64,000 nucleotides of DNA from Scleroderma bovista. Lineage: Eukaryota > Basidiomycota > Agaricomycetes > Boletales > Sclerodermataceae. The position numbers and the translations under genes were made by a program. The stretch is taken from contig JAYMGJ010000120.1 of NCBI GenBank assembly GCA_037178675.1, positions 1-64,000 on the forward strand. Reading direction: 5' to 3'. Of the stretch, positions 46,749-60,064 are shown piece by piece. The notes beneath the pieces were generated by a model that saw only the letters and a program-made list of their open reading frames with translations, ran no database searches and was not told where the DNA came from. How positions within the stretch are numbered: position 1 is the stretch's first letter; the number at the start of each line of letters is the position of its first letter.

Positions 46749-47585
46749 GGCATGCGCCCGTAATTATACCCGCGTGTTTCTCTTGTACGCTCACTGTCGT
46801 GCCAGGAGAAATAATCTGATTGCAAGAGCTGCCGGGAATGTCTCTTAGTTTTTGTTAAATGGGTTGCGGGGCCGATATATGGGCAGCTCTAGCTTGTCAG
46901 TGTCTCGAACAGAAAAGGCGGAGCGCATAGGAGTTGGATTACATGGCAGGCACACGACTGAATAACTGCGTTAGTGACACCTACTAGCATTACAACATAA
47001 AACCGATTATTGACGATGCAGAACGAAACGGAACGCTTTCTATTAGTTTTGCCACGCCTGCCATTGGGAACACTCGGAGATGCAACGTACACAATACCTT
47101 TGCGCATGCCATAGTACTTAGCATACAGGATCTTCAGGCTGCATAAAATCAAAGAGATCGTTGAGTCAATTGCTCGGTATCATGGCATTCGTGAACTGCG
47201 CGTACCAATATCAAAAGCGTGACTGATGCATCACTGAATTGCAGCAGGAGTTGATTGGGAGTTGATGAAATTTCAACGGACGTAGTATCACATGATCACC
47301 CACACCGTATCTTCCGCGCTTTTCGCAGACGCTCGACATGCTCACTTGATCAGCTTAGGAAACGAAGCGTTTTCAGAGAAGGTGAGTCCCTTTGTTCGAT
47401 GGCTTGTGTTCGATTCAACCGCCGCTTTCTGATGTTTCATAGATGTGTTTTCAGTCTATTTCGGTGATTCTACGGCCTTCTGAGACGGGCCTTTCAACAG
47501 ATAGGCACGAACCAGATTGGCCCGTGCGCCATCTGTTTGTATGCTTAGCTCTGTGACAATTCTTCCTTGGTAATCCGTTCTCCCC

Positions 47586-49299
47586 ATGTTCACACTCGCA
47601 TCCTCCGTACCAGCGAAACGGAAAACTCTACTGGTCCTCGCTTTATTGGCTTCTTTTATCTTGCTGTTGAGCAACATTGGAATACAAGGGTCATTATCTA
47701 CAGGGTTTATCGCCAATGCGATCTTGAAACAACACCGATTCGACGAAGGCTTAGATGGTACCGGAGAGGCTTGGAGAACTCGCGTATCTTGGTCCTCTGA
47801 ATGGGACTTACCGATACCTCAGACGACCATTGTCGTTCATGCGCCTGGTACGGTTTTCCATTCGGATGCACCGGTCTTTTTCATCACACGACTACTCAGG
47901 ATGGACGATATTCGATAACCTCTACGTCATGAACGGCACAGTTTTCGTTGTGACAGACGCGCCAGAGACCATCCCTCCGCGCAAGACACTGACATCCACT
48001 GGTATTGAAATCAAGGGTTCGCCGGAGCTTGTGAAGGCGCGGCTTCCAACCGACCATGAAATGCGTATCATCTCACCGGAGGATGCGATAGAGTTGTTTG
48101 GTTCTGGTGCAACTTTGGTTGATGGTATTACGGTGAGCAATATTCCCCAGATACAACGTTTCACTCACGTATTATACAGTGGATAGTGAATGATCCAGCA
48201 CAATTGTACGTTTTGTGCAGCCGTGGCTTGCATTATTGATTTCTGTAATTCTTGTAGCATCCAACACTACTACCATTTTGTTGCCGAACTCCTTTTTGGC
48301 TTCTGGCGGACGTACTCCTCTCTCGATCCGTCCATATCTGATTCGGGGATTTCCTCTCTCTCGACTCCTCGCCGTATCTGGTTCGTGCACTTAGACGCCA
48401 ACCAATGGCGCGACCCTCCACGCCTTAACGAGTGGGTACTTCGTAGTGCTTTCCCTTCTCTCACCGCCGAGTACTCCAATGACTGGATCGACCGCGCCGA
48501 GCTGGGTAGACCATTTCTCCTGGACCGTGTCTTGTTCTCAGATCGAGCGGCTTCCATGCAGGGAAAGCACGAGCACAAGGTGGGCCGCCCGTTGGCTGAG
48601 GCGTGCTCGCTGCCTGGGAGCTTGCACTGGTGGAGCCCGATTGCACGCAACGCATTGCAATTCGCAGGGTTAGTTGACGAGTCTAGTATGGTTGCCACCG
48701 GCCCTCCTGTGATCACGTATATCTCGAGACAGAAACGGGGAGGGCGGATGCTTGTACCTGAACATCATGAACGTCTCGTAGAGGAATTGTATTCCCTGAG
48801 GGACAAATATGGTTATGAAGTGAACGTCGCGAGCATGGAGAAGCTGTCACGAGAGGAACAGATAAGGCTCGCAGCGCGAACGACAGTGAGTGGGAATACA
48901 TATTATAAACGATATTCATTGTGTATTTTGCGGTGCAGATTATGATGGGTGTTCATGGAAACGGGATGACGTCTCTCGTGTGGATGGAGCCATCGCGGCA
49001 CTCGACTGTCATGGAATTTTACTTCCCGGGCGGGTTTACGGCCGATTATCAATACACGGCGTACGCTCTGGGCATAACTTACTATGGGTGGTGGGGAAAT
49101 GTGTGCGTTTTCAATCTACTATGCGGTGGCTGGGCATGTTCGTATTGATGGTACTCACATTGTTCGTTTTCCTCATTCCAGGTCGTTCGGCCATGACAAT
49201 TTACCTCCCAAGGCCTATCCCAAAGGATTCCACGGCAGCCAAATACCTCTTGATGGCGCCGCTGTGGCGAAAGCCTGTGTGGCAAGACTTCAAGCATAG
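47586..49299 (+). CDS. GT61-family (DUF563) glycosyltransferase, type II membrane protein
   Basis: A short cytosolic N-terminus (MFTLASSVPAKRKT) precedes a signal-anchor helix (LLVLALLASFILLLSN), as expected for a Golgi or ER type II enzyme. The lumenal part has GWTIFDNLYVMNGTVFVV, a HYYHFVAELLFGFWR block (the H-x-x-H-F-x-x-E-x-L signature region), TYISRQKRGGRML and IMMGVHGNGMTSLVWM with the GVHGNGM/TSL signature of the family, and a PGGFTADYQY segment. The last exon (about 49182-49299) joins through a GTGCGT donor to give FGHDNLPPKAYPKGFHGSQI and a stop at 49299. The family transfers xylose, arabinose or GlcNAc depending on clade. The donor here cannot be read. All signature residues are present. 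Confidence 0.8.
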
Positions 49300-51260
49300 T
49301 CCTGATGGATCAACTAGATTCTGCATGACGGACCTCTGGTGCGAAGGAAGAATGGGACAATGGAATAGCCAACATAGTATGTCCATCCAAGCGTCTTGAA
49401 GTTGGCACGTCGACGAAACCGTGTATTTTATCCAAAGCTACATACTTGCAATTAGATATGTAGTTATCTATGAAATCTGTAACCGTAAAATACTCCCTCA
49501 GAAACGATGTCGTGTTGGGGATACTTGTGCACAGGCCTCTCAGTGGTTCTCGGACCAGGACCTCTCCAAGTCAGACGCAATCCCTGTCCTCAGATAGTTG
49601 TGGTATGTTCAATCTACTTCTCTGAGATAGATCTGGGATGTTTCAAATCCAAGTGCACAACTTACGACGCTGTTACTACGTGTGTGGTCAACCGCAGTTG
49701 TAGCTGGCACAGGGCAGTCATGGGGGAGACGCAAATCTACAATTCTTGACCGTCGAAAGGACTGATCCAAATACCACATAACGCTGTCCGCTCGGAAGGG
49801 GGAGGGGTCGTGACTACAGGCTAGCTTGGCATACTGGTGAAGGAAAAAACAATGCCATAAATACCTACAGGGGTGTGTATCTAATGGAGATGTCGTGGCC
49901 ACTAGTGTTGGATCTGAGCGTGGAGACTACAAGTTAGGAATTAAATCTCGTCCACAACCAGATCTAGGTCATCACGGGGACCGTCGATCCATGATAAGCT
50001 ATGATTACAAAACAAATAACTTGATCATATATATCATATATTCAGCCTCATGACATACTGATATACGATCTTGTCATTAAGTTACCAACAGCTATCTAAT
50101 TCAGCATGACTGACATAATGCAACTCGTGAAAAAATAATTAATTGACATTATATGATCCATGTCATTAAGTTACCAACAGCTGTCCGATTCAGCATGACT
50201 GACATAATGCAATTTGTGAAAAGATAATTATATGGCCATTATCAATTTCTCCCCCTATGATACAGTGTTAGACAAGACTGCAAAGTTTGTATTGACCAAT
50301 AACTGTACATAAATATTGTAGTTCCTGGGGTAGATCACTCTTGCAGAGGCAATGACTATCAGCTTGCATAGTATGGTGCATGGTGGAATAGGAAAGTACA
50401 TTTTCAACATGATCAACAGACAGAAGGATCTGACATATAGATACTTTCATAGTAGGTGTATGATAAGACCATACAGTCATCTTCAAATAATATAAAATAG
50501 ACATGTTCTATATATGGCCATGGAAGGCTGTGCTCACAACATATCAACTAGGCTACATTTCGTGCGGAGAGCTCATTTCCTATATTGCCTATTTGGGCAC
50601 AACTCACGACGAACTCTCAAAGTCGAGAACGCGGAGTGCATTCTGAAGTTGAATTGCCCAGGTGTCCAGATCGATGGAAGGCAATTAGTGTTGATAGTAT
50701 CGGCGTATTCATGCCTGAGAACGAGTCTGTTGAGGCAGCAGGTCAAATATTTGCCTTTGGGCAGGTGGAGGATGTAGGAATAGATATGATAGCGAGAACG
50801 TTCTTTGGGCGAGCTAGCACAACACAATCAATGTGGACTTATCAAAATGTGCAGAGGACCTTGCCAAGCGAGGTAACCTTTCAAAGTTGAAACAAGGGTT
50901 AACTAAAAGTCATAATTGTTACAAAGTCAAAAAGTCAAAAGAGTACATTTCGAAGGTACTGCATAGAGCATCGCAGGTGCCGCATACAAAATCGGAACCC
51001 CCAAAAAAGAATGAATAAACCGAGCGAGAGGAGAGCCACTGTCACAGTAGGACAAATATCTTCCGTTTCCGTTAGATCGTCGTCGGTTTGCGCATAGCAG
51101 ACTATGGAATGTCACGTTTAGTACATGCAAATGCAAATAAATGGAGGTACGCACCGTTCGTCTCGGCTGATCCTTCGATTACCGCATGATCGGTACCAAC
51201 TCGATCGCAGCCGTTTGTGACTGCATGAGGTCCATGTTTCCTGGCCATTCACTAAGAATT
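49300..51260. other. Intergenic, AT-rich, no supported gene
   Basis: No protein-like frame with splice support was found. The stretch is AT-rich between 49950 and 50560 and holds the direct repeat described separately. A minus-strand frame at 50504-50268 is too short to assign. Confidence 0.4.
50072..50238. repeat. Two-copy 89-bp direct repeat
   Basis: TGTCATTAAGTTACCAACAG and the following bases to ...GACATAATGCAA occur at 50072 and again at 50161 with few changes, giving a period of 89 bp. The spacers are AT-rich (ATATATCATAT and TTATATGATC). Confidence 0.7.
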
Positions 51261-51267
51261 GCATTAA

Positions 51268-52358
51268 TTATACAAATAAAAGCATTCTGAGCGACTCACA
51301 AATGCATGTAAAGGATAGTGGTGTTCTGTATGGGTGTGAGAAATGAAAAGTCTGGGGGCGGGAAATGTGCAACGCACGAGAAAATGGGAATTGAAGTTGA
51401 ACAAATTCACACTTGTGACTAGTATGCACGAACACATGATGATTAGCAATTTTATTCATATAAAAAGCATGAAATTTATCGCATGATTCGTTAGGCTTGA
51501 CACTCGCTGGGTCGAGTGGCTCGCATATATAGTATCGAATAGGTGAGAGCCCTCCGTTGGCAAGTCGGAAGAGCAGACACAAGACACCTCTTGTGGGTCG
51601 CCGATGAGTAACAAAGATTTTGAAGGTAATTCAAGCGGTAAATTGTCGGCTTTGGATACAGGTGATGATGAGGCAATGGCGTATTCGATGAGAAAAAGGC
51701 CATCGTCAGTGTCTACACCCGGAAGACCCAGTAATAGCTGACTAGGGGATTTGGAAGGGACGAGCCTCCTGAACGTCACGATTGTGATCGCCCAATAACG
51801 AAAACGGCGCCAACGGCGCAGACATGAAATTGTCATCATAAGGCAACCAACGGTGTATGTTGTGAGTATGGGGGCGGTGATGTGTTGTCGGTCCTTGAAG
51901 CGATGTGGGTTCACTGTGGAGTATGAAAGGTGAATCATTAATAGTCACAATGCCAGCAGCACAAACTGTGTCAGTAGTAAAGTCCTTGTCTGTGAAGGGC
52001 TGCCGGGTGTGTCTAGAATCTGGTGGTGAGCTTGATGGAAAGCTAGCCGAGGATGTGCATAGCTAGAAAGACCCTGCGGATCCATAGCAATGAAATGGGG
52101 GAGGTCAGCGTCAGCAGACTGGGGCGACAATTCAGACAGGCATCCGCAACGTTCATCATCATTGAAGTCGAACTCTAACCCTTCCGTATTGTTGCTGTCC
52201 GCGTCTACATCCGCGTCGGGTTCTGGGAGATCCAGAGAAAGGAGTAGCAAGGCCGGCGGTGGCGTAAGAAGTCTGTGATCCTCCCTACACATGTCAGCGG
52301 GAGAATTGAGCACGCCGGGAAGCTGGGTAGAAATAGAGACTAAAGTACTCGTCCACAA
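51268..52358 (-). pseudogene. Hypothetical Pro/Ser-rich gene remnant
   Basis: Successive minus-strand frames (52358-51945, about 51938-51725, 51720-51530 and 51582-51268) have coding-like composition: acidic LDLPEPDADVDADS, then HIHRWLPYDDNF-like and LLLGLPGVDTDDG segments. They are joined only by assuming frameshifts or a stop at the FQIP/SQLL junction. I do not recognise the product. It lies directly downstream of the SPT6 fragment and could have been fused to it. Confidence 0.3.
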
Positions 52359-52398
52359 CTTTCAAACGAGTGTATGCAACGGAGAGCATTGCGCTGTT

Positions 52399-53525
52399 CT
52401 AGGAGCGAGTGATATTTCTGGCCCAGCGCAAGGCGAATAAGTTCGATATGCGGATTTCTTGAGGATTGAAATATGATATGTAATCCCGCCTATGAGTCCA
52501 GATATAGGGAACCTCGAACTCGTAAATGAATAGGAAGCGAAGACCATAGGAGGCCGCTAAAAACAGACCTTCGCAGTATGCATTGTACGGTCCAGTTGGA
52601 GAGAAAAATTCTCTGGTCTTTCGCGCAGATAGCCGGGAGGTGACCCATGTAGCCGCATCATCGACATCCGATTCAGTGAGGCTTTGATGAGGTGAGAGGG
52701 TCGAAGACTGCGATAACAACGATGTGGCCAATTGCGTACGTTCAGGGATATCTTGAACACGAATAAGATCATCGTCTTCTGTCAGCATTCGGGCACGGAT
52801 CTCTGATGGTTCAAATACATCCACAATTGATAAGTCAGCTATTCTCAAAGACACATAACGATAATGTGCTTACATCCTGATATTTCATCCTGGGTTTCTG
52901 AATGTCTTCATATGGTTCCGTTTCGTCATCACCAACCAATGCCCAATCATATTCATGACCATCGCCGAAGACCTCGTGGATTTCTTCCTAGGCGCTGAGT
53001 TAAAAAGGGTGAGACGGATACTGCTGAATAGACATGCCGGACTTACTTGGCATTGATTCCAGACAACTCGGGACGATTACCCATGGCCCTCTTACGTTGT
53101 CTCTCCTTTTTTTTTCATTTCGCGCCGCCTCTCCTCACGCTCTTATTCATCCATACCTATTCCTCCTAGTCCATGAAGTCATCCATGTTTTCTTCATCCT
53201 CTTGGACATGCCCGGCCCGTTCGCCATCCCAGATGCGTTGAATGTCCTAAACCTGAGGCAAGTCCTCATAATCGTCTAGGCCATCTTCACAGGACTCTAT
53301 AACCTGTTTTGTCCTAGAAGACAAGGCACCTGTGTTTCTCGAGAAGCTCCAAGTAAGAGCGTCATTATCCTCCTCTATAACACGTTCGAACTGTGGTTCC
53401 CTAAAGACGTTATGCTGCTTACCACGTCTGCAATGCCGCCGCTTTCGCTTCGCCTTCTTCTGAGCTGTCGTCTGTCCCACCGGCGCGGTCTGCCATGGTT
53501 GCATAGCCATCCTCCTTCTCCTCAT
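52399..53525 (-). pseudogene. SPT6 N-terminal fragment
   Basis: Spt6 is a nuclear histone chaperone of transcribing RNA polymerase II. The minus strand shows, in order, an acidic/basic N-terminal piece (KRRHCRRGK... DGLDDYEDLPQV), M-D-D-F-M-D, GNRPELSGINAK, EEIHEVFGDGHEYDWALVGD, PYEDIQKPRMKYQD, VFEPSEIRARMLTEDDDLIR, DIPERTQLATS, DDAATWVTSRL, FEVPYIWTHRRDYISYF and a last VAYTRLKVVDEYF near 52360. These match the Spt6 region from the acidic domain to the helix-turn-helix. Several frame changes separate the blocks, and the tex-like, YqgF, HhH, S1 and SH2 parts are absent. It is a truncated, decayed duplicate. A full SPT6 should exist elsewhere in the genome. Confidence 0.75.
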
Positions 53526-53529
53526 TAAG

Positions 53530-54840
53530 ATTCATCGGTTCGTCTTCATCGATGGCTTTCTCGACGGGTTCGACAGACGACATGGTGGATTGAAGTGAAG
53601 TCGTCGGCAGATGCCGTGGATGTTCTCATCACGTAACGGGCAAGAGCAGATACTAGGCTTCCACCTCTCGTTCTCGGTAGGTCAAGCACTGCGATCTTTG
53701 AAAGTCGACTCCCTCCGTCGCCGTTGACCGTGTTCTCGTCAACGTTTCCCACCGCCGACAAGCCAGCTTCTCGACATCCACGTTTTCGTTGGCTCTGGAC
53801 CCGATAGCTGAGTCTCCTGGTGCACCTTATTCCGGTTCGCCCGTCGTCCCACGTTCACCCCCGCTGAGCGACGCTTCCCGCCACCCTCCTACGTTCAAAC
53901 CGGACTCACAGCTGTACACTTGATCTGGCTCAAATGCCTGATCGTGGGGGCGGCAGCATGGATATCACTTCTCGCCAACGCGTGCAGGAGCGTCGCCGGA
54001 CGCATAGTCGGGCGTCGTCGTTGACCAGCAGCTACTTTCGTTACTTTCTCCGTCGAGCTCGTCTGTGCCGGGGCGGCGGCGAATGGGGGTCTCAGGAGGA
54101 CGTGGATCCTGAGATGCCGTTGCCGACTTTCGAAGTGTAGCCTTCGATGCTTGCGGTCAATCTCTCCCTTGTGGCGGGAGAATCGTGGTCATGTAAATAT
54201 ATCTCGTTTGATGAAGCGTATTGAACTAAAATTGTTCTAGATACAGATTCGCTCACACTGCCTTCGAATCTACCGCCATCGTTCCGTGGTCGTACTTGGT
54301 TTCATATACCGACTTACCACTTCACTGACATCACAAGGATGACCTACAAATCTACGTTGATGGCCGTCTGCTAGCGTATACAAGTTTGCAGCGATCACGT
54401 GCTCAGGAGATAATCTACCCCTCTTCTCTCTCGTTTTCTTTCGTTCTCTCTCTCTCTCTCTCTTCCCACTCCACGTGTCCTTCGCCTTTCACATTTCTTA
54501 GAAGCCTTTATTTTCTACGAATCAGTACTTTGGTTTATATGATATGGTATCCTCCTACGGGCTTTTGGTACCGCATCGTAGCACACCTGTTTACTAGTAA
54601 TATTTAAATATAGAATTCTCTGTCTCTCCGATCACGAGCCATGTGACGTGCATTGAAAGAGGCAAACAACTGCGAGCCAGTGCAATCTGTGTTGGTTGTG
54701 GGCCTGTTGTTCATCTGCCTACTCACAAACTTATCATCCCTTCCACTTGCCTTCCACCAGATATTCTTGAGAGCTACCTGGAAACACCCAGTCAAAGTTT
54801 AAGATAAACCAAGCAAGTACTACAGTACACAGCATACAAG
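53530..54840. other. No supported gene; short TC microsatellite
   Basis: No frame could be assigned. A (TC)n run at about 54445-54463 lies in a pyrimidine-rich stretch. Confidence 0.4.
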
Positions 54841-54843
54841 TAT

Positions 54844-57800
54844 TTAGAACTCAAAGCCTGATTCGTTACCACTCCCATCAGAACCATCCAGCTCACGATC
54901 GTTATCATCATAAGATGTGGACCCGGAATCAGCATCGCTGTCCCCATCTAAATCAACATCTGAGTTGGTACCGTCCGGCTTTTCACCAGCATGAAACATG
55001 TCGTCAAATTCATCTTCGACTCCATCCTCGTCGAAACACTCAATTGAAGTTGGTATATCATACTGCGGCTTATGACCGACGCCGATCCCTGCAAAACGAG
55101 TAAACATATCTCGATCCGCAAAGCTAACAACGTCAAATTAAGTAGAAGAAATCAAGGGAATAGACATACATATTGACATAAAATGTACGCCAGTCGTCAC
55201 TTTCTCCTGGTTTCCTTACACACGACTCCCCACATCTCAGAAGAGTATCTGTTCGACCCTCAGAAAACGCCGGAATGAGATGGCATCCACGCATGACAAG
55301 GGAGGGATCTAGAAATCCAAATGCATCGTCATCAGTGTCAGGGACAAATCCAACCTTAGGTAGGCGGGCTGCTTTAAATCCCCAGCGATATCCTGGCTCC
55401 ACGCCAAGCCAACGAACCCAAAGAACTTCCATTATTTTCTGAGAGCGATCGTGGGCATTCGGTGCAACATGGACGATTGGGATTTGGAATGCGCGAAGGA
55501 CCTGAGCATACCAAAATGGGTGTGCATCTGGCCCATCTTCCCTTGAGAGCATCATAACGGTACACCCAGAGCCTGGCCGCATGAAGTCCTGTTGACGGCG
55601 GATATCATAGGATGTGTAGTTTACGCGAAAGATCTTCGACTCGGTGACGGTATTCAGGTTATTGACAAAACGGAGGTTGTTGCGTTCAAGCGCACTAAAC
55701 TGGCGTTCATCGTCGTTATAGTCGTCCTGATGTAATCGTGAGAGGAGATGATCCTTTAATTTGTGAACGAAGTCATGCTGTAAAGATAGTATTCAGAAAA
55801 TTGACTCGTGGTTTTGAGTGGTTTACTCACTTTGATGGCTGGGTCGTTCTGTGCACGGAGGTCAAAAAGAAGCTGTCTCAGATTTACGACGTTTCCGCGT
55901 CTACTAGAGAGTATATGATGAGGCATGATATCCATATCTGAAACCTCAAACTCCGGTGGATTGTCAAGTTGCGTCTGCCGCTGAACGTGCGTGAAGCATC
56001 GTTGTTGCTTGGCGAGGTCCTTCGAGACATGTTTTTTATTCGTAAATCCATAGAATTTTTTGATCAGACAATGCGAAAGTTCACCCTGATCATGGTGTTA
56101 AACTACTGCCACTCGATACTTCAGTGTGAATTGTACTTACAATTTGTGTTGTATAGGAATCGGTCGTCCCGAATAGCCGGATGGTTTGAACATAGTCGCC
56201 TAGGGCATGGAACTTGTACGTGAGCAAGTTCAAGCTCTTGGGACGAGGGCTGTTCAGGTTCTTTTCTTGCGTCCCCCCCCCCCGCCGCCGCCGTGCTGCT
56301 GCTTCGACAGGTAACTCCTTTGTCTCGAAGACTGCGCAAGTTACCTTCACAAATCGTCGGAGTTTCTTGGTAAGCTGCTTCAGCGATAGCTCGAGAAGCT
56401 CAAGCGAGTCTTCAGTGTGAATTCGGAGTTTTGCCAAGGCATGCCACTCTGCAAGACGAAATAGAAGTATTCGGATTGAGGCATCGTGTTCATCTGGAAA
56501 AAGGCCGTCAAACACGGGGATCGCGCACTGTACCACGTAAGTAGAAAATCAACTTTGACTGGGAACGTTGTCACCTGAAGCATATCTTCAAAGTGACGTG
56601 CAGTTTTTTGCGTCATCTCCGCAGCGTCTGGAGGGAAACGACGTATGGCATCTATACCAAATGGAGGCACTGCCGAATATCTGTATATGATGCTTCTCTT
56701 GAGTTTGTTGACAATGTACAAAGGTACACGTACCGTTCATTCAACCTCGCAATGTTGGCTGGGGCTATAGCATGTAAGATTCGGGCAAGTTGCTTGAACA
56801 CATTCTTTAATATGCCCAATTCAAACTCGTGCATAAAGTCAACGACAATGATCGGGAATAACTCGAAACCAAGGGGAGACAGACGTTCTGTGAACGCATT
56901 CTTTTGATATGTAAGCTTACTATCTTCTATCTTCTAGAACTCCACAAAGACTTACCAGTGTTGGGACCAGTGAGCAATCTTTTAGTAGGCGCTCGACAGC
57001 AGCGCCTTTAATCGGAGCGCCAAGCCGATATATTGCATCCCTCGCAGTAACAATTTTATCTTGCATGTAGGTACGAGCCTGCGAAACTCGAGCTTTAATG
57101 TCATTCCACCACCCCACTTGTGAGAATTTTGATTTCGGAATTATGCACCGTGGACACGGACAATAGCCTTTGTCGCGAATAGTTGCGAGTAACACCCTGA
57201 AGTCTATATCACAAAAAATGACCAACAGCTAGATCAGTGTCACTCACTTCTCGGGATAATCAGCGGAGTAGGTGAAGATCCTTGGGTAAATACGCCGGTA
57301 AATACCGTCAAAGCACTTGACTACCATGCCATTCTTGTAAGCTTCAATGAAATCATCGTCTAAAAGAATGTTCCAAACAGCATGAAACAACTCCCGTTTG
57401 CAGTGTGCCAAAAGATCTGAGCAGCTTTTTTGCTGCTTCACAAAATGGGTGAGCGATGGCGGTAACTATGTTCCATTATGAACTGCAAGACACGGAAAGA
57501 CATAGCAGAGCACTTACTGGAGGAATAAATGCGATTGGGTGACATACACCAGGAGTAGGAGAAGCGCGGATGTATTTCGACAAATTTCCAAAGAAGAGAT
57601 ATATGGGCCATGCACTCGAATGGCCGAACTGGGCTAGATGCGTTGAATCGGACCAAAACATCAAACCTGCCACTACTCTCTCCAGTTGACAGTTGTCCGT
57701 CCTCTTCTGCTTTTGTATTTCGTCGTGTGCTTTATTCCATGCATCGGTCGAATATAGTTCATCAAACACACGTTGCTCCCTCCCAGAAGCAGATTTCCAG

Positions 57801-59226
57801 ATACGTTTGAAAGGGGTAAAATGAAACCATTGGGATACGGGCTCAGAGAAGGCAGTCTGGATGACTGACACCAAAGACCGGTACATGAGACCAGGGATTG
57901 CAAATGAACGTCCACAATCTTCTTTCTGTTTTTCTCGAATGGGGATTGAAATCTCCGGTTTCGCTTCCTTCCAGCCATCACGGCTAAAAGCGCCAGCTAC
58001 ATCCGCGACTCCGGTGCCTTCGTTGTCCAGTCGCCTCGATGTATTGAATTCGGCCAGATCCGCTATCTTGAAATCAGGAGCCCGTATGACTTCCTTGACA
58101 AGACGAGTTAATTCAGCATTCGATTTCTGGTTACTTCCTGTCAGCTGCCATGACATCAACCGCCAGATTGACATGTTCGCCCAAGGCCATGGAGGTGCAC
58201 GACCTCCCGAAGGCCCATAAAGGTCCTCGCAGCCTTCGGGTCCAACCGAGCCAAATTCATGGCTACTGACCCTTGGCGTGGCGGATAAGTCGCTAATCGA
58301 AAGGAACGAGTCGGGATCATATGAGGGGCGATGGCGATAATCACGAGCGATGCCAAAAGTATTAAATGCAGTTCGGAATGAGTCAAAAACGTGAAGAATT
58401 ACTCGGCGGGGGAGGGAAGGCTGATCTACAGTGGTGGTGGGAACTGCAGCTGATGTTGATTCTGGGAGTTCGTCTCGATAGCGGCGAGGCAAACGGCGCG
58501 TTCGAGGTTGACTCTGTGTATCAACCACTGAAGGCCGAAAATCATCAGTGCCAACAATGGGTGCACGTTCGGTGGACTCGACCGGTGCGGAGACTGGTGT
58601 AGTAAAAGAAACGCCGATGGATGGAGGTGCAGATTCTACAGGTTGGGTTGGCGTAGTATCTGGTGTAGCCCGTGCTAAGACAACAGGGTTCTGTGATGAA
58701 ACATGTGCTAAGGTAAGGACGACATTTTCCTCGATGGACATTAGCTATATCATATGAGTGAGAATCAAACAATACCTGACAAGTTTAAAGAACGTACCGA
58801 GTCATTGGCACCCATCGATGAAACTCCGGCTCTCGCCTCGAAGGATGTTAGCTATATCATATGCAGAGTGAGGATCAGACAAAGCCTGATAAGTTTATAA
58901 GGACGCACCGAGTGATTGGCACCCATCGATGAAATTCCGGCTCTCGCCTCGATAGAGGTTACCTATATCATATGGCAGAGTGAGGATCAAACGAACCTTG
59001 ACAAGTCTAAAGGGCGCACCAAGTCATTAGCATCTATTGATGAGACTCTAGCTCTCTTCGCAGGTCGTTCCAAAATGCGGTTGGATCGATTTAGTTCAAT
59101 CCGAGTATCGAAAATCTCCATCCTTCTGCGAATGTAAACCTGGCAACTTCGGCGATGGTGCGACAAGCCCCGAGATGAGAAGAAAGAACGGTTACAAGGT
59201 ACCCCACATTTGAATATCTCACTCAT
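54844..59226 (-). CDS. Plavaka-type DNA transposase
   Basis: The ATG at 59226 starts MSEIFKCGVPC, and a C2H2-like zinc finger (CGVPCNRSFFSSRGLSHH...C) comes first. Exon 1 ends at 59020. Two small exons (58962-58909, 58851-58798) and a long exon from 58744 to 57518 follow. The next starts at 57465 (PPSLTHFVKQQKSCSDLL) and ends at 57248, and another starts at 57196 (VLLATIRDKGYCPCPRC, a zinc-knuckle-like segment). Further exons give FPIIVVDFMHEFELGILKN (FMHE, likely catalytic-core acidic motif), AARHFEDMLQ-like and CAIPVFDGLFP, YKFHALGDYVQTIRLFGTTD, RQQDFMRPGSG, a C-terminal YRWGFKAARLPKVGF domain and an acidic tail to 54844. These blocks are characteristic of the Plavaka transposons abundant in agaricomycetes, which are reported as CACTA-related. 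Most exons look open, so the gene may be recent. Terminal repeats were not identified. Confidence 0.75.
58745..59076. repeat. Tandem exon-intron triplication in the Plavaka gene
   Basis: Three consecutive units of about 107-111 bp each hold a 54-nt coding part and a 53-57-nt intron. The coding parts on the minus strand end in SSIDANDL, SSMGANHS and SSMGANDS. The introns are 59019-58963, 58908-58852 and 58797-58745, with donors GTGCGC, GTGCGT and GTACGT and all ending ATATAG. The 54-nt exons are 18 codons in phase 0, so each repetition keeps the reading frame. Confidence 0.85.
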
Positions 59227-59289
59227 CTGGAACACGACGATAGCGAACAGACTGACTACTACGAGAAGGAACGGTAATTTCATCGGTTG

Positions 59290-60060
59290 GATGATTGGAG
59301 AGACAGCAACTGCCCAGTAAATGAGCCAGAAAGATAGAGCATTCGTTGGAAAATCCCGATGCGAACGGTCTTGATCACAAGAGCCGTGCTGTAAGCCACG
59401 GCCCTGTGTGAGGCAGATGCATATCTACGTCTTGGCGGCGGTCGAATCCGTAAAGTCTGGTACCGCTTTTACACCGCCAGAAAAGCATGCTCGCCTTCAT
59501 CGGTGACGACCCGGCGCAAAGGGAAGGTTTGAAGAAAAAGCTAGTACAAAAAAGACAAAAGGTGTGCGGCCCAGTACACCGGCACTGATATTAGTTACGT
59601 CTTAAGGTGATGTTGAAAGTAGGGCACCGGGCATAAACATGAAAGGACGTGATCAAGATCATCGAGTCACTGGCACTGTGGTGTGTTTGCCTCTCTTTGT
59701 GCCGGCGAGGTCTTGTTGACCTGAGCTTTGTTGTAACGTATTACTTAGTCGGCCGTAATCTTGGTTCATTTCATTTCGTGACGTTATTCGTGGGGGATGG
59801 CGCCTCACCCTGGACTGCTTTTGGTAGTCTCCACACCCCTCGTGATGATCCCGGAGCCATGGTAAGCAAACGATGTTGCACTTAACCAAACGGATACTCA
59901 ACAGGGGTCGTAGCATTTTACTTTGCAGTCGATCAATGTGTGCCTTCAGGGAAGACGGCAATAACTTGCAATGGGCGCGACAGGGTATAGCCTGGAGTCA
60001 TGCTCTGAGGAATGCACAAATAGTGAGCATGCCTTGAATCTCAGTAGGATTCCAACTGAT
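59290..60060. other. Intergenic, no gene seen
   Basis: No supported frame on either strand. It contains the promoter sides of the Plavaka gene (minus) and of the gene starting at 60065 (plus). Confidence 0.4.
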
Positions 60061-60064
60061 TTCA

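Noticed and set aside
54426..54470. Pyrimidine microsatellite as a regulatory element
   Set aside because: Simple (TC)n run without an assigned downstream gene on that strand.
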